Shown here piece by piece: positions 43,625 to 51,790 of a stretch of DNA of 64,000 bases; the first letter of the stretch is position 1, and each line of letters starts with the position of its first letter. The notes under the pieces are model-generated. The model was not told the DNA's origin. It did not search any database and saw nothing but the letters and a program-made list of their open reading frames with translations. The translations under genes were made by a program, and so were the position numbers. The stretch covers positions 2,542,001 through 2,606,000 of the forward strand of contig CAVTQZ010000001.1 in the NCBI GenBank assembly GCA_963737015.1. The letters are read 5' to 3'. The stretch comes from CAVTQZ01 sp963737015 (GTDB lineage Bacteria; Actinomycetota; Acidimicrobiia; Acidimicrobiales; UBA8190).

Positions 43625-43903
43625 TCAGCGTCTCGCCTGTCTCTCCTGGCCGGCGTGGTAGCGGAACGTCCGCGTGGGGGCGAACTCCCCGAGCTTGTGA
43701 CCGACCATGGATTCGGTGATGTAGACGGGAACGTGCTTACGTCCGTCGTGGACGGCGATGGTGTGACCAACCATGTCAGGGATGATCGTGGAGCGCCTGG
43801 ACCAGGTCTTGATCACGCGCTTCTCGTTGCTCGAGTTCAGGGCGTCGACCTTCTTCAGGAGGTGGTCGTCCACGAACGGGCCCTTCTTCAAACTGCGCGG
43901 CAT
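43625..43903 (-). CDS. rpsS: 30S ribosomal protein S19
   Basis: A 92-residue head protein: PRSLKKGPFVDDHLLKKV, TWSRRSTIIPDMVGHTIAVH and FAPTRTFRYHAG are canonical. ATG at 43903. The stop overlaps the rplV start by 1 nt. Confidence 0.97.
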   Translation of the reverse strand: MPRSLKKGPFVDDHLLKKVDALNSSNEKRVIKTWSRRSTIIPDMVGHTIAVHDGRKHVPVYITESMVGHKLGEFAPTRTFRYHAGQERQARR

Positions 43904-43922
43904 CAGATCTCCTGCATCGAGC

Positions 43923-44759
43923 TCATCGGCGGCCGCCGCGCTTGCGGCGACGACGGACGATCATCTGGTCGGACGGCTTGTGACGCTTTCGGGTCCTGCC
44001 TTCTGGCTTTCCCCACGGGCTAACCGGGTGGCGGCCTCCCGACGACTTCCCCTCGCCTCCGCCGAGCGGGTGGTCCACGGGGTTCATCGCGACGCCGCGG
44101 GTCTGCGGCCGTACGCCCTTCCACCTGTTTCGCCCCGCTTTGCCGAGCGAGACGAGCTCGGCTTCGGCGTTGCCCACCTCGCCGAGAGTCCCCCTGCAGT
44201 CGATGGGCACCCGGCGCATCTCCGTGGAGGGCAGTCTCAAGGTGGCGAATACGCCTTCCTTCGCCACGAGCTGCGCGCTCATACCTGCACCACGAGCGAG
44301 CTTTCCTCCCTGGCCGGGACGCAACTCGATGTTGTGCAGCGTCGAGCCCACGGGTATGTACCTGATCGGCAGCGCATTTCCGGCCCTTATCTCGGAACCC
44401 TGCCCACTCTGGAGGACGTCTCCCACGTTCACCTGGGCGGGGGCGAGGATGTAGCGCTTCTCCCCGTCGAAGTAGTGCAGCAGGGCAATTCGCGCGTTCC
44501 GGTTCGGGTCGTACTCGATCGAGGCGACCCTCGCGGGAACACCGTCCTTGTCGCGTTTGAAGTCGATGATCCGGTACTGGCGCTTGTGCCCCCCTCCACG
44601 ATGGCGCGCCGTCTTGCGGCCGTAGGCGTTTCGTCCGCCCGATCGCGGCTTGGGCGCGAGGAGGCTGCGCTCGGGACGCGACCTGGTTATCTCGGAGAAG
44701 TCCGAGACGGTCTGGAAACGGCGGGCAGCGCTCGTCGGCTTGCGCTTGCGGAGGGCCAT
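43923..44759 (-). CDS. rplB: 50S ribosomal protein L2
   Basis: A 278-residue peptidyl-transferase-centre protein. It contains RNAYGRKTARHRGGGHKRQYR and the MNPVDHPLGGGEGKSSGG loop with its conserved His (both quoted in part), and ends in a basic KRGGRR-type tail. ATG at 44759, 7 nt after rplW. Confidence 0.97.
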   Translation of the reverse strand: MALRKRKPTSAARRFQTVSDFSEITRSRPERSLLAPKPRSGGRNAYGRKTARHRGGGHKRQYRIIDFKRDKDGVPARVASIEYDPNRNARIALLHYFDGEKRYILAPAQVNVGDVLQSGQGSEIRAGNALPIRYIPVGSTLHNIELRPGQGGKLARGAGMSAQLVAKEGVFATLRLPSTEMRRVPIDCRGTLGEVGNAEAELVSLGKAGRNRWKGVRPQTRGVAMNPVDHPLGGGEGKSSGGRHPVSPWGKPEGRTRKRHKPSDQMIVRRRRKRGGRR

Positions 44760-44766
44760 CAGATCC

Positions 44767-45060
44767 TCAGCTCCGCTCGAAGAGGTCGATCCGGTCGCCA
44801 GGTGCGAGGGTGACCATTGCCCGCTTGGTGGACGTACGTTGACCGACAGTGTTCGTCCTGCGGTTGCGGCGGACCTTTCCTTTGCGGTTGAGCGTGTTCA
44901 CCTTCGTCACCCGCACCTGGAAGGACTGCTCCACCGCCCTGCGCACATCGGAGCTCGTGGCATCGGGCGCCACGACGAAGACGTACGCCCCCTTTTCCAT
45001 GAGGGCGTAGGATTTCTCGGAGACGACCGGGTGCAGGAGCACGCTCGACGCATCTTTCAT
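44767..45060 (-). CDS. rplW: 50S ribosomal protein L23
   Basis: A 97-residue exit-tunnel protein that docks SRP and trigger factor. LLHPVVSEKSYALMEKGAY and KVRRNRRTNTVGQR are typical. ATG at 45060 overlaps the rplD stop by 4 nt. Confidence 0.96.
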   Translation of the reverse strand: MKDASSVLLHPVVSEKSYALMEKGAYVFVVAPDATSSDVRRAVEQSFQVRVTKVNTLNRKGKVRRNRRTNTVGQRTSTKRAMVTLAPGDRIDLFERS

Positions 45061-45986
45061 GTGTCGTCTCCTTCGGCAGATGCTCCTTCGGCTTCTTCTG
45101 TCTCCTCCTCGGCTTTCGCGGCGTCCGGTAGTGCCTTCGACGCCTTCTTCGTGGCCCCGGTGGCTTTCGTAGCCTCCGTTGCCTTGGTGACCTTCGTGGC
45201 CTTGCTGGCCTTCGCCGCCTTGGTCGCCTTCGTGGCCTTCGTCGTCTCGGTGACGCTCGAGGCTCGGGGCATGGACGGGGACTCGCTCTGTTCGACGGTC
45301 TCGGTTCTTCCGGGGAGCGTCGCGTCGGTGAAGACGACCCAGTCACTTCGGACCACGTCGTAGGCGTTCAACTCCGTCAACTGGATGCTCTGCACCTTCT
45401 GCAGGTTTGCGAACGACCGATCGGCGATCCCGTCTTCGGGGCCCAGAACCACCAACACCCGGCCTTCGATTCCGAGCGCACCTAGGGCGCTCACCGCGTC
45501 CTTCGTCCGTGGCTCCGCGAAGGTCCAGTCGTCCACCACCGCCACCCGCTCTTCGCAGGCGCGGTCCGAAAGAGCGGAGCACAGCGCCAGCCGGACCATC
45601 TTCTTCGGGGTGCGCTGCGCGTACGAACGCGGCTTGGGCCCATGGGCGATGCCACCTCCGCTCCACTGGGGAGCGCGGATGGATCCCTGGCGTGCGCGGC
45701 CGGTTCCCTTCTGACGGAAGGGCTTCGCACCGCCGCCCGAGACCTCTGCGCGCCCGCGGGTGGAATGCGTCCCCGAACGCGCGGCTGAGAGTTGAGCGGT
45801 CACGACCTGGTGCAGCACGGCGACGTTCGGCTCGATGCCGAAGATCTCGGGGTCGAGGACGACCTCGCCGATCGCCGTACCGTCGATCTGCCTTCTTTGA
45901 ACCTTCCGCCGTTCTGGCGCCGGACGATCCTTGCGCCTGTGCAAGGCGTTGACAGACCCGGTCGGTGCCAGGGTCGAGGCGCTCAC
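45057..45986 (-). CDS. rplD: 50S ribosomal protein L4 with Lys-Ala-Thr repeat tail
   Basis: A 309-residue protein, about 90 longer than usual. A basic N-terminal leader (residues 1-35) precedes the L4 core (LDPEIFGIEPN; the tunnel loop RGRAEVSGGGAKPFRQKGTGRAR, quoted in part; GPKPRSYAQRTPKKM). Residues 247-309 are a tail of KAT-type repeats ending in an acidic stretch. GTG at 45986 overlaps the rplC stop by 4 nt. In E. coli, L4 also regulates the S10 operon; whether it does so here is unknown. Confidence 0.94.
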   Translation of the reverse strand: MSASTLAPTGSVNALHRRKDRPAPERRKVQRRQIDGTAIGEVVLDPEIFGIEPNVAVLHQVVTAQLSAARSGTHSTRGRAEVSGGGAKPFRQKGTGRARQGSIRAPQWSGGGIAHGPKPRSYAQRTPKKMVRLALCSALSDRACEERVAVVDDWTFAEPRTKDAVSALGALGIEGRVLVVLGPEDGIADRSFANLQKVQSIQLTELNAYDVVRSDWVVFTDATLPGRTETVEQSESPSMPRASSVTETTKATKATKAAKASKATKVTKATEATKATGATKKASKALPDAAKAEEETEEAEGASAEGDDT

Positions 45987-46636
45987 GTCGTCGCCCCGTT
46001 CGAGCCCTTCACCGTGTTGCGAAGGACGACGACGCCGCCGCGTGGTCCGGGCACAGCGCCCTTGAGCAGGACGAGCTCTCTCTGCGGGTCTGCATCGACG
46101 ACCTCGAGGTTCAACGTGGTCACCCGCTGGCCGCCTTTTCGCCCTGCCATGCGCGTGCCCTTGAAGACCCTCGCGGGTGTGGCACACGCACCCACCGATC
46201 CGGGCGAGCGGTGCTTCTTGTGGTTGCCGTGAGAGGCTCCCTGTCCCTTGAAGTTGTGACGCTTCATGGCGCCGGTGAAGCCCTTGCCTTTGGACACGGC
46301 TGTCGCGTCCACCCGCTCGCCCGCCGCCAGCAGGTCCGCGGTGAGCTCTTGCCCGACCTCGTAACCGCTCGCGTCGTCGATTCGGAGCTCGACGAGATGC
46401 CGGCCCGGCTCGATCCCCGCCGCCTCGTAGTGGCCTCGTTCCGGCGCGCTCAGGGTCCGCGGACGGCGCACTCCCCAGGTGACCTGGAGGGCGGAGTAAC
46501 CCTCGCGTTCGGGACTCTTCACCTGGACCACCCGCATGGGCGCGACCTTCACCACCGTCACAGCAACTGCACGGTTCTGCTCGTCGAAGATCTGGGTCAT
46601 CCCGATCTTCTCCCCGACGATCGCTTTGGTCGCCAC
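45983..46636 (-). CDS. rplC: 50S ribosomal protein L3
   Basis: A 217-residue protein. AIVGEKIGMTQIFDEQNRAV is the standard N-terminus, so I chose GTG at 46636 over the longer frame from 46693, which would include a strong hairpin. TAVSKGKGFTGAMKRHNFKG and HGNHKKHRSPGSVGACATP are canonical. It begins after an unusually long gap from rpsJ. Confidence 0.94.
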   Translation of the reverse strand: MATKAIVGEKIGMTQIFDEQNRAVAVTVVKVAPMRVVQVKSPEREGYSALQVTWGVRRPRTLSAPERGHYEAAGIEPGRHLVELRIDDASGYEVGQELTADLLAAGERVDATAVSKGKGFTGAMKRHNFKGQGASHGNHKKHRSPGSVGACATPARVFKGTRMAGRKGGQRVTTLNLEVVDADPQRELVLLKGAVPGPRGGVVVLRNTVKGSNGATT

Positions 46637-46936
46637 CGCTATCAGTCCCGAGTCCTTCCCTCTGACCCGCGGCCGCCGCGCGACGGCGGCCACATGCCGT
46701 TACATGTGCACCGTCACCGGTGCCGTTTTGTGGCGTCTCACTCCTGCACGCCAACGCTCCGCCCGGGAAAACCGAGCGGAGCGCTCACCAGATTGTGCTC
46801 CGGGGTCCCCGCCGAACCTTCCGGCGGGCGCTCGAAGACGTCGGATGTTCCGCGGACCGTAAATCGGCCCGACCGGGGAATCTATACGAAAAACAACAGC
46901 CCTGCCAGAGGGCCCTGGGCCGCAACGGCCCTGCTG
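46637..46936 (-). promoter_or_regulatory. Structured 300-nt region between rpsJ and rplC (candidate leader/attenuator)
   Basis: No plausible gene is present. Six inverted repeats follow each other. Plus-strand positions in transcription order are: ACAGC...GCTGT with inner AGGGCC/GGCCCT (46896-46937); CCCGCCG/CGGCGGG (46808-46828); CGCTCCGC/GCGGAGCG (46755-46783); GCACCG-loop-CGGTGC (46708-46723, with a GTGA tetraloop on the transcribed strand); CACATG/CATGTG (46691-46708); GGCCGCCG/CGGCGGCC (46671-46691). A TATAGAT-like -10 lies just after the first. This could be a termination/antitermination leader for rplC onward, or an internal promoter with a structured 5' UTR. Confidence 0.6.
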
Positions 46937-46937
46937 T
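46889..46937 (-). terminator. Terminator-like hairpin after rpsJ
   Basis: Directly after the rpsJ stop, an outer ACAGC/GCTGT stem encloses an AGGGCC/GGCCCT stem. On the transcribed strand it is followed by TTGTTTTT (plus 46889-46896), which is unusual T-richness for this genome. If it works as an intrinsic terminator, rplC onward would need read-through or another promoter. Confidence 0.5.
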
Positions 46938-47254
46938 CAGGCGTTTTGGATCTTTATCTCGATGTCCACGCCCGCCGGAAGGTCGAGGCGCTGAAGCGAG
47001 TCCACCGTCTTGGGTGTGGGCTCGACGATGTCCACCAAACGCTTGTGCACCCGCATCTCGAAGTGCTCGCGGCTGTCCTTGTACTTGTGGGGCGAGCGGA
47101 TCACCGTGTAGCGGTGCTTCTCGGTCGGCAGAGGCACAGGACCCTGCACCCGCGCCTGGGTGCGCAGCACGGTCTGCACGATCTTCTCGGTCGACTGGTC
47201 GAGGACCTCGTGGTCGTAGGCCTTCAGCCTGATCCTGATCTTCTGTCCCGCCAC
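46937..47254 (-). CDS. rpsJ: 30S ribosomal protein S10
   Basis: A 105-residue protein that also serves as NusE in antitermination. GQKIRIRLKAYDHEVLDQS and PLPTEKHRYTVIRSPHKYKD are canonical. The start is GTG at 47254, 49 nt after tuf. It is separated from rplC by 300 nt, unlike the compact S10 operons of most bacteria. Confidence 0.96.
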   Translation of the reverse strand: MAGQKIRIRLKAYDHEVLDQSTEKIVQTVLRTQARVQGPVPLPTEKHRYTVIRSPHKYKDSREHFEMRVHKRLVDIVEPTPKTVDSLQRLDLPAGVDIEIKIQNA

Positions 47255-47303
47255 GCCCCGCCCGTCCTGTCGCTTTCGTCCGCTCGCTGTCAGCGCCCGG
47301 CTG

Positions 47304-48491
47304 CTACTTGATGACCTTGGTCACACGCCCCGAGCCGACGGTGCGTCCACCTTCGCGGATGGCGAAGAGGAGGCCTTCGTCCATGGCGATGGGCTTCTGG
47401 AGCTCGACCGTCATCTCGGTGTTGTCGCCGGGCATGACCATCTCGGTGCCCTCGGGGAGGGTGATCGAGCCTGTCACGTCGGTGGTACGGAAGTAGAACT
47501 GCGGCCGGTAGTTGTTGAAGAACGGCTTGTGGCGACCACCCTCCTCTTTCGTGAGTACGTACACCTGGGCCGTGAAGTTGGTGTGCGGCGTGATCGAGCC
47601 CGGCTTGGCTAGGACCTGCCCGCGCTCCACCTCTTCCTTCTTGGTCCCTCGCAGAAGGGCGCCGATGTTGTCGCCGGCGCGTCCTTCGTCGAGGAGCTTT
47701 CGGAACATCTCGACGCCGGTGACTACCGTCGTCTGGGTGGGTCGGAGCCCGACGATCTCCACGTTGTCGCCGACCTTCACGATCCCCTGCTCCACCTTTC
47801 CCGTGACGACGGTGCCACGGCCCGTGATGGACATGACGTCCTCGATCGGCATGAGGAAGGGCCGGTCGACGGGACGCTCGGGCTCGGGGACGTTGTCGTC
47901 GACCGCGTCCATGAGCTCGACGATCTTCGAGGTCCACTCGGCATCGCCGTCGAGAGCCTTGAGGGCGCTCACCCGCACCACCGCCACGTCGTCGCCGGGG
48001 AATTCGTACTGGGTGAGCAACTCGCGGACCTCGAGCTCGACGAGGTCGAGCAGCTCCTCGTCGTCGACCATGTCGGCCTTGTTGAGCGCCACGACGATGT
48101 GGGGGACACCGACCTGACGGGCGAGCAGCACGTGCTCTCGGGTCTGAGGCATGGGGCCGTCGGCGGCGGAGACGACGAGGATGGCCCCGTCCACCTGGGC
48201 GGCGCCGGTGATCATGTTCTTGATGTAGTCGGCGTGGCCGGGCATGTCGACGTGCGCGTAGTGCCGCTTGTCCGTCTCGTATTCGACGTGCGCGATGGAG
48301 ATCGTGATGCCTCGCTGCTTCTCCTCGGGCGCCTTGTCGATCTCTTCGAACGGGGTGTAGGCGACGTCTGGGTTCTTGTCGTGCAGGACCTTCGTGATGG
48401 CAGCTGTGAGCGTCGTCTTGCCGTGGTCGATGTGTCCCATCGTCCCGATGTTGATGTGAGGCTTCGAGCGCTCGAACTTCTTCTTGGCCAT
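47304..48491 (-). CDS. tuf: Elongation factor Tu
   Basis: A 395-residue GTPase that delivers aminoacyl-tRNA. The P-loop GHIDHGKT is at 19-26 (Ile where Val is common). The RGITISIAHVEYET effector region, DMPGHADY, NKAD and SAL motifs are present. ATG at 48491. It is the last gene of the rpsL-rpsG-fusA-tuf group, 157 nt after fusA. Confidence 0.97.
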   Translation of the reverse strand: MAKKKFERSKPHINIGTMGHIDHGKTTLTAAITKVLHDKNPDVAYTPFEEIDKAPEEKQRGITISIAHVEYETDKRHYAHVDMPGHADYIKNMITGAAQVDGAILVVSAADGPMPQTREHVLLARQVGVPHIVVALNKADMVDDEELLDLVELEVRELLTQYEFPGDDVAVVRVSALKALDGDAEWTSKIVELMDAVDDNVPEPERPVDRPFLMPIEDVMSITGRGTVVTGKVEQGIVKVGDNVEIVGLRPTQTTVVTGVEMFRKLLDEGRAGDNIGALLRGTKKEEVERGQVLAKPGSITPHTNFTAQVYVLTKEEGGRHKPFFNNYRPQFYFRTTDVTGSITLPEGTEMVMPGDNTEMTVELQKPIAMDEGLLFAIREGGRTVGSGRVTKVIK

Positions 48492-48648
48492 GACTGTCGC
48501 TCCGAATTTTTCTCGGACGGCTCCTTGGTTGCCGCCTGCTGTCTCTTTGTCCTACGTCTTTTCCTGCAGCGTCCCGCTCAAGGCTTGCACGTGCTCCAGG
48601 GGACCGTACAGGCTCGCCCGCTCCCCTTCGACCCGGGTTCGGCTCCGG

Positions 48649-50745
48649 TCACTCCCCCCGCGCCCGGGCGATTATCTCCCGGGAGATCGAGTCGGGCACC
48701 TCGTGGTAAGCGCTGAATTGCATGCTGTAGGTGGCCCGACCCTGGGTGCGCGAGCGCAGGTCGGTAGCGTAGCCGAACATGTCCGCGAGCGGCACCAGAG
48801 CCCGGACGACCTGAGTGGACCCCCGCTGCTCCATACCCTCGATCTTGCCCCGCCTCGATGAGAGGTCCCCGATGACGTCCCCCATGTTCTCTTCGGGCGT
48901 AACCACCTCGACCGACATGACGGGCTCGAGCAGTACGGGACTCGCCCTCTTGGCGGCCTCCTTCACAGCCATGGAGCCGGCGATCTTGAAAGCCATCTCG
49001 GAGGAGTCGACGTCGTGGTACGAGCCGTACACGAGCGCGACCCTCACATCCACCACGGGGTATCCGGCGAGCACTCCTGTGGTGAGAGCCTCCTGTATGC
49101 CGGCGTCGACCGCAGGGATGTACTCCTTCGGGATCACACCGCCGCTGATCTTGTCGACGAATTCGTAACCGCCTCCCGGACCCGTAGGCTCTGCGTTGAT
49201 CACGACGTGGCCGTACTGGCCACGTCCACCGGTCTGGCGGACGTATCGACCCTCGATCTTCTCGACGGCCTTTCTGATGGTCTCGCGGTAAGCCACCTGC
49301 GGCTTGCCCACGTTCGCGTCGACACTGAATTCGCGAAGCATCCGGTCCACGAGGACCTCGAGGTGGAGCTCCCCCATTCCCGAGATGACGGTCTGTCCCG
49401 TCTCCTCGTCCGTCCTCACCCTGAAAGTGGGGTCCTCCTCGCTTAGCGCGTAGAGCGCCTTGCCGAGCTTGTCCTGATCGGCCTTCGTCTTCGGTTCCAC
49501 CGCGACATGGATCACCGGCTCGGGGAACTCGAGCGACTCGAGCAGAACCAGATGCGCCGGATCGCACAGGGTGTCTCCGGTGGTCGTGTCCTTCAGGCCC
49601 ACGACGGCGACTATGTCCCCGGTGAAGATGGCGTCTTTCTCCTCACGGTGGTTGGCGTGCATCTGGAGGATCCGTCCGACGCGCTCGCGCCTGCCTCCCT
49701 TGGTGAAGTTGACGACGGTCGCACCCTTGGCGAGGGTGCCCGAGTAGACGCGTACGTAGGTGAGCTTTCCGACGTAGGGGTCGGTCATGATCTTGAAGGC
49801 GAGGGCAGCGAAGGGCTCGGTGTCCTCGGCCTTTCGCTCGACGACATCCCCGCTCTGGGTCGTACCGTATGCGGGCGGGACGTCGAGGGGGCTCGGCAGG
49901 TAGTCGACGACCGCGTCGAGAAGGGGTTGTACGGCCTTGTTCTTGAACGCCGACCCGCAGAGGACAGGCACGAGCTCGCTGGAGATTGTGCTCCGGCGCA
50001 GGGCCCTTCGAAGGTCGTCGGCCGTTATGTCCTCTTCGGAGACGTAACGCTCCATGATCGTGTCGTCGAAGTTGCTGAGCACGTCGATGAGCTGATGACG
50101 GGCTTCCTCGGCTTCGTCACGGAGCTCCGCTGGCACTTCTTCGGTCCGCCAGCGCTCACCCATCTCGTCATCCCAGACGAGAGCCTCCATCTTGAGGAGG
50201 TCGATCGCTCCGCTGAAGCTGCCCTCGACACCGATCGGGAGCTGCACCACAGCGGGTGTGGCATCGAGCCGCTCACGGATCATCGAGACGGCGCGCGGGA
50301 AGTCGGCGCCGATGCGATCCATCTTGTTGATGAAGCAGATCCTCGGCACCGAGTACTTGTCGGCCTGTCGCCAGACGGTCTCGGTCTGAGGCTCCACTCC
50401 GGCAACGGCGTCGAAGATCGCCACTGCCCCATCGAGCACGCGAAGGGACCTCTCGACCTCGACAGTGAAGTCGACGTGCCCGGGGGTGTCAATGATGTTG
50501 ATCCACGAGTCGCGCCACTTACAGGTGGTGGCGGCAGAGGTGATCGTGATCCCACGCTCTTGCTCCTGGACCATCCAGTCCATGGTCGCTGCGCCTTCGT
50601 GGACCTCTCCGATCTTGTAGTTCTTGCCGGTGTAGTAGAGGATCCGCTCCGTCGTCGTGGTCTTGCCCGCGTCGATGTGCGCCATGATCCCGATGTTGCG
50701 GGTCCTGGCGAGCGGGAATTCTCTGATCGGACGTGCTTCAGCCAT
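48649..50745 (-). CDS. fusA: Elongation factor G
   Basis: A 698-residue translocase. The P-loop AHIDAGKTT is at 22-30, with ERGITITSAATT, DTPGHVDFT and NKMD following. Domains II-V are complete. The family end ISREIIARARGE-type motif is present. ATG at 50745, 81 nt after rpsG. Confidence 0.97.
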   Translation of the reverse strand: MAEARPIREFPLARTRNIGIMAHIDAGKTTTTERILYYTGKNYKIGEVHEGAATMDWMVQEQERGITITSAATTCKWRDSWINIIDTPGHVDFTVEVERSLRVLDGAVAIFDAVAGVEPQTETVWRQADKYSVPRICFINKMDRIGADFPRAVSMIRERLDATPAVVQLPIGVEGSFSGAIDLLKMEALVWDDEMGERWRTEEVPAELRDEAEEARHQLIDVLSNFDDTIMERYVSEEDITADDLRRALRRSTISSELVPVLCGSAFKNKAVQPLLDAVVDYLPSPLDVPPAYGTTQSGDVVERKAEDTEPFAALAFKIMTDPYVGKLTYVRVYSGTLAKGATVVNFTKGGRRERVGRILQMHANHREEKDAIFTGDIVAVVGLKDTTTGDTLCDPAHLVLLESLEFPEPVIHVAVEPKTKADQDKLGKALYALSEEDPTFRVRTDEETGQTVISGMGELHLEVLVDRMLREFSVDANVGKPQVAYRETIRKAVEKIEGRYVRQTGGRGQYGHVVINAEPTGPGGGYEFVDKISGGVIPKEYIPAVDAGIQEALTTGVLAGYPVVDVRVALVYGSYHDVDSSEMAFKIAGSMAVKEAAKRASPVLLEPVMSVEVVTPEENMGDVIGDLSSRRGKIEGMEQRGSTQVVRALVPLADMFGYATDLRSRTQGRATYSMQFSAYHEVPDSISREIIARARGE

Positions 50746-50826
50746 TTCTTTTGAGCTTTCGGGCGTTATGTGGACTTCTTCGAGACCCTGACCGCATGCT
50801 TGCCGCGGACAGGATCGCGCCGCCCG

Positions 50827-51297
50827 TTACCAGCGGTAGTGGGCGAACGCCTTGTTCGATTCGGCCATCTTGTGCATGTCCTCGCGGCGTTTCACCGCGG
50901 CGCCGGTGGCGTTCGCGGCGTCGAGAACCTCGTTCGCCAGGCGCTGCGCCATCGTCTTCTCCCGGCGCTGACGCGAGTAGCCGACCAGCCACCGGATGGC
51001 CAGGGTGGTGGCCCGCCGTGGCCTCACCTCCACCGGGACCTGGTAGGTCGCACCACCGACCCGGCGACTCTTCACCTCGAGCTCCGGCCGCGCGTTCTCG
51101 ACGGCCCTCTTCAGGATCGGCACCGGATCCGAACCGGTCTTCTCTCTCACGGTGTTGAGCGAGTCGTAGACGATTCGCTCCGCCAGAGATCGCTTGCCGC
51201 GGGAGAGGATCTTGTTCACAAACTGGGTGACGAGCACGGACCGGTACACCGGGTCCGGCATGAGCTCTCTTCTCGGTGCGGGACCGTTTCGGGGCAT
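50827..51297 (-). CDS. rpsG: 30S ribosomal protein S7
   Basis: A 156-residue head assembly protein. It starts PRNGPAPRRELMPDPVYRS and has VTQFVNKILSRGKRSLAERI and the ANKAFAHYRW-like end (SNKAFAHYRW). ATG at 51297, 3 nt after rpsL. Confidence 0.97.
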   Translation of the reverse strand: MPRNGPAPRRELMPDPVYRSVLVTQFVNKILSRGKRSLAERIVYDSLNTVREKTGSDPVPILKRAVENARPELEVKSRRVGGATYQVPVEVRPRRATTLAIRWLVGYSRQRREKTMAQRLANEVLDAANATGAAVKRREDMHKMAESNKAFAHYRW

Positions 51298-51300
51298 GGC

Positions 51301-51672
51301 TCAGGACTCCCGCTTCGCCCCGTAGCGCGAACGTGCCTGGTTGCGCTCCCGAACCCCCGCCGCGTCGAGGGCGCCGCGGATGACCTTGTACCTCACCCCG
51401 GGGAGGTCCTTCACCCTGCCGCCGCGGACGAGAACGATGGAGTGCTCCTGGAGGTTGTGGCCGACACCCGGGATGTAGGCACTCACCTCGACGCCGCTCG
51501 TCAGCCGGACACGCGCCACCTTGCGCAGAGCGGAATTCGGCTTCTTCGGCGTGGTCGTGAAGACGCGCGTGCACACGCCCCTGCGCTGAGGTGCACCCTT
51601 CAGCGCCGGGGTCTTGGTCTTCGACTGCTTGGTAGCTCGCCCTACCCTGACGAGCTGCTCGATTGTGGGCAC
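51301..51672 (-). CDS. rpsL: 30S ribosomal protein S12
   Basis: A 123-residue decoding-centre protein and the predicted RimO substrate (rimO is at 4.9 kb). PTIEQLVRVGR, the TTTPKKPNSALRKVARVRL region with the sensitive-type Lys, and GRVKDLPGVRY are present. The start is GTG at 51672 with AAAGG about 7 nt upstream. The 118-nt gap after rpoC includes a bulged hairpin (plus about 51732-51754), but no clear promoter. Confidence 0.97.
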   Translation of the reverse strand: MPTIEQLVRVGRATKQSKTKTPALKGAPQRRGVCTRVFTTTPKKPNSALRKVARVRLTSGVEVSAYIPGVGHNLQEHSIVLVRGGRVKDLPGVRYKVIRGALDAAGVRERNQARSRYGAKRES

Positions 51673-51790
51673 GCGTTACCTTTCACGAAAGACAGGCGGG
51701 GGCCTTTTGAAAATACGGGATCCGAGCCCGCGCGGGGCTTTCGGCGCCCGCTAACGAGCATCGAGGAGTTTACCGGCAAGCGTCAGACTG

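Noticed and set aside
51732..51754. Intrinsic terminator between rpoC and rpsL
   Set aside because: There is a hairpin with an AA bulge, but the following sequence (ATCCCGTATTTT) lacks an adjacent T-run, so I do not list it as a terminator.
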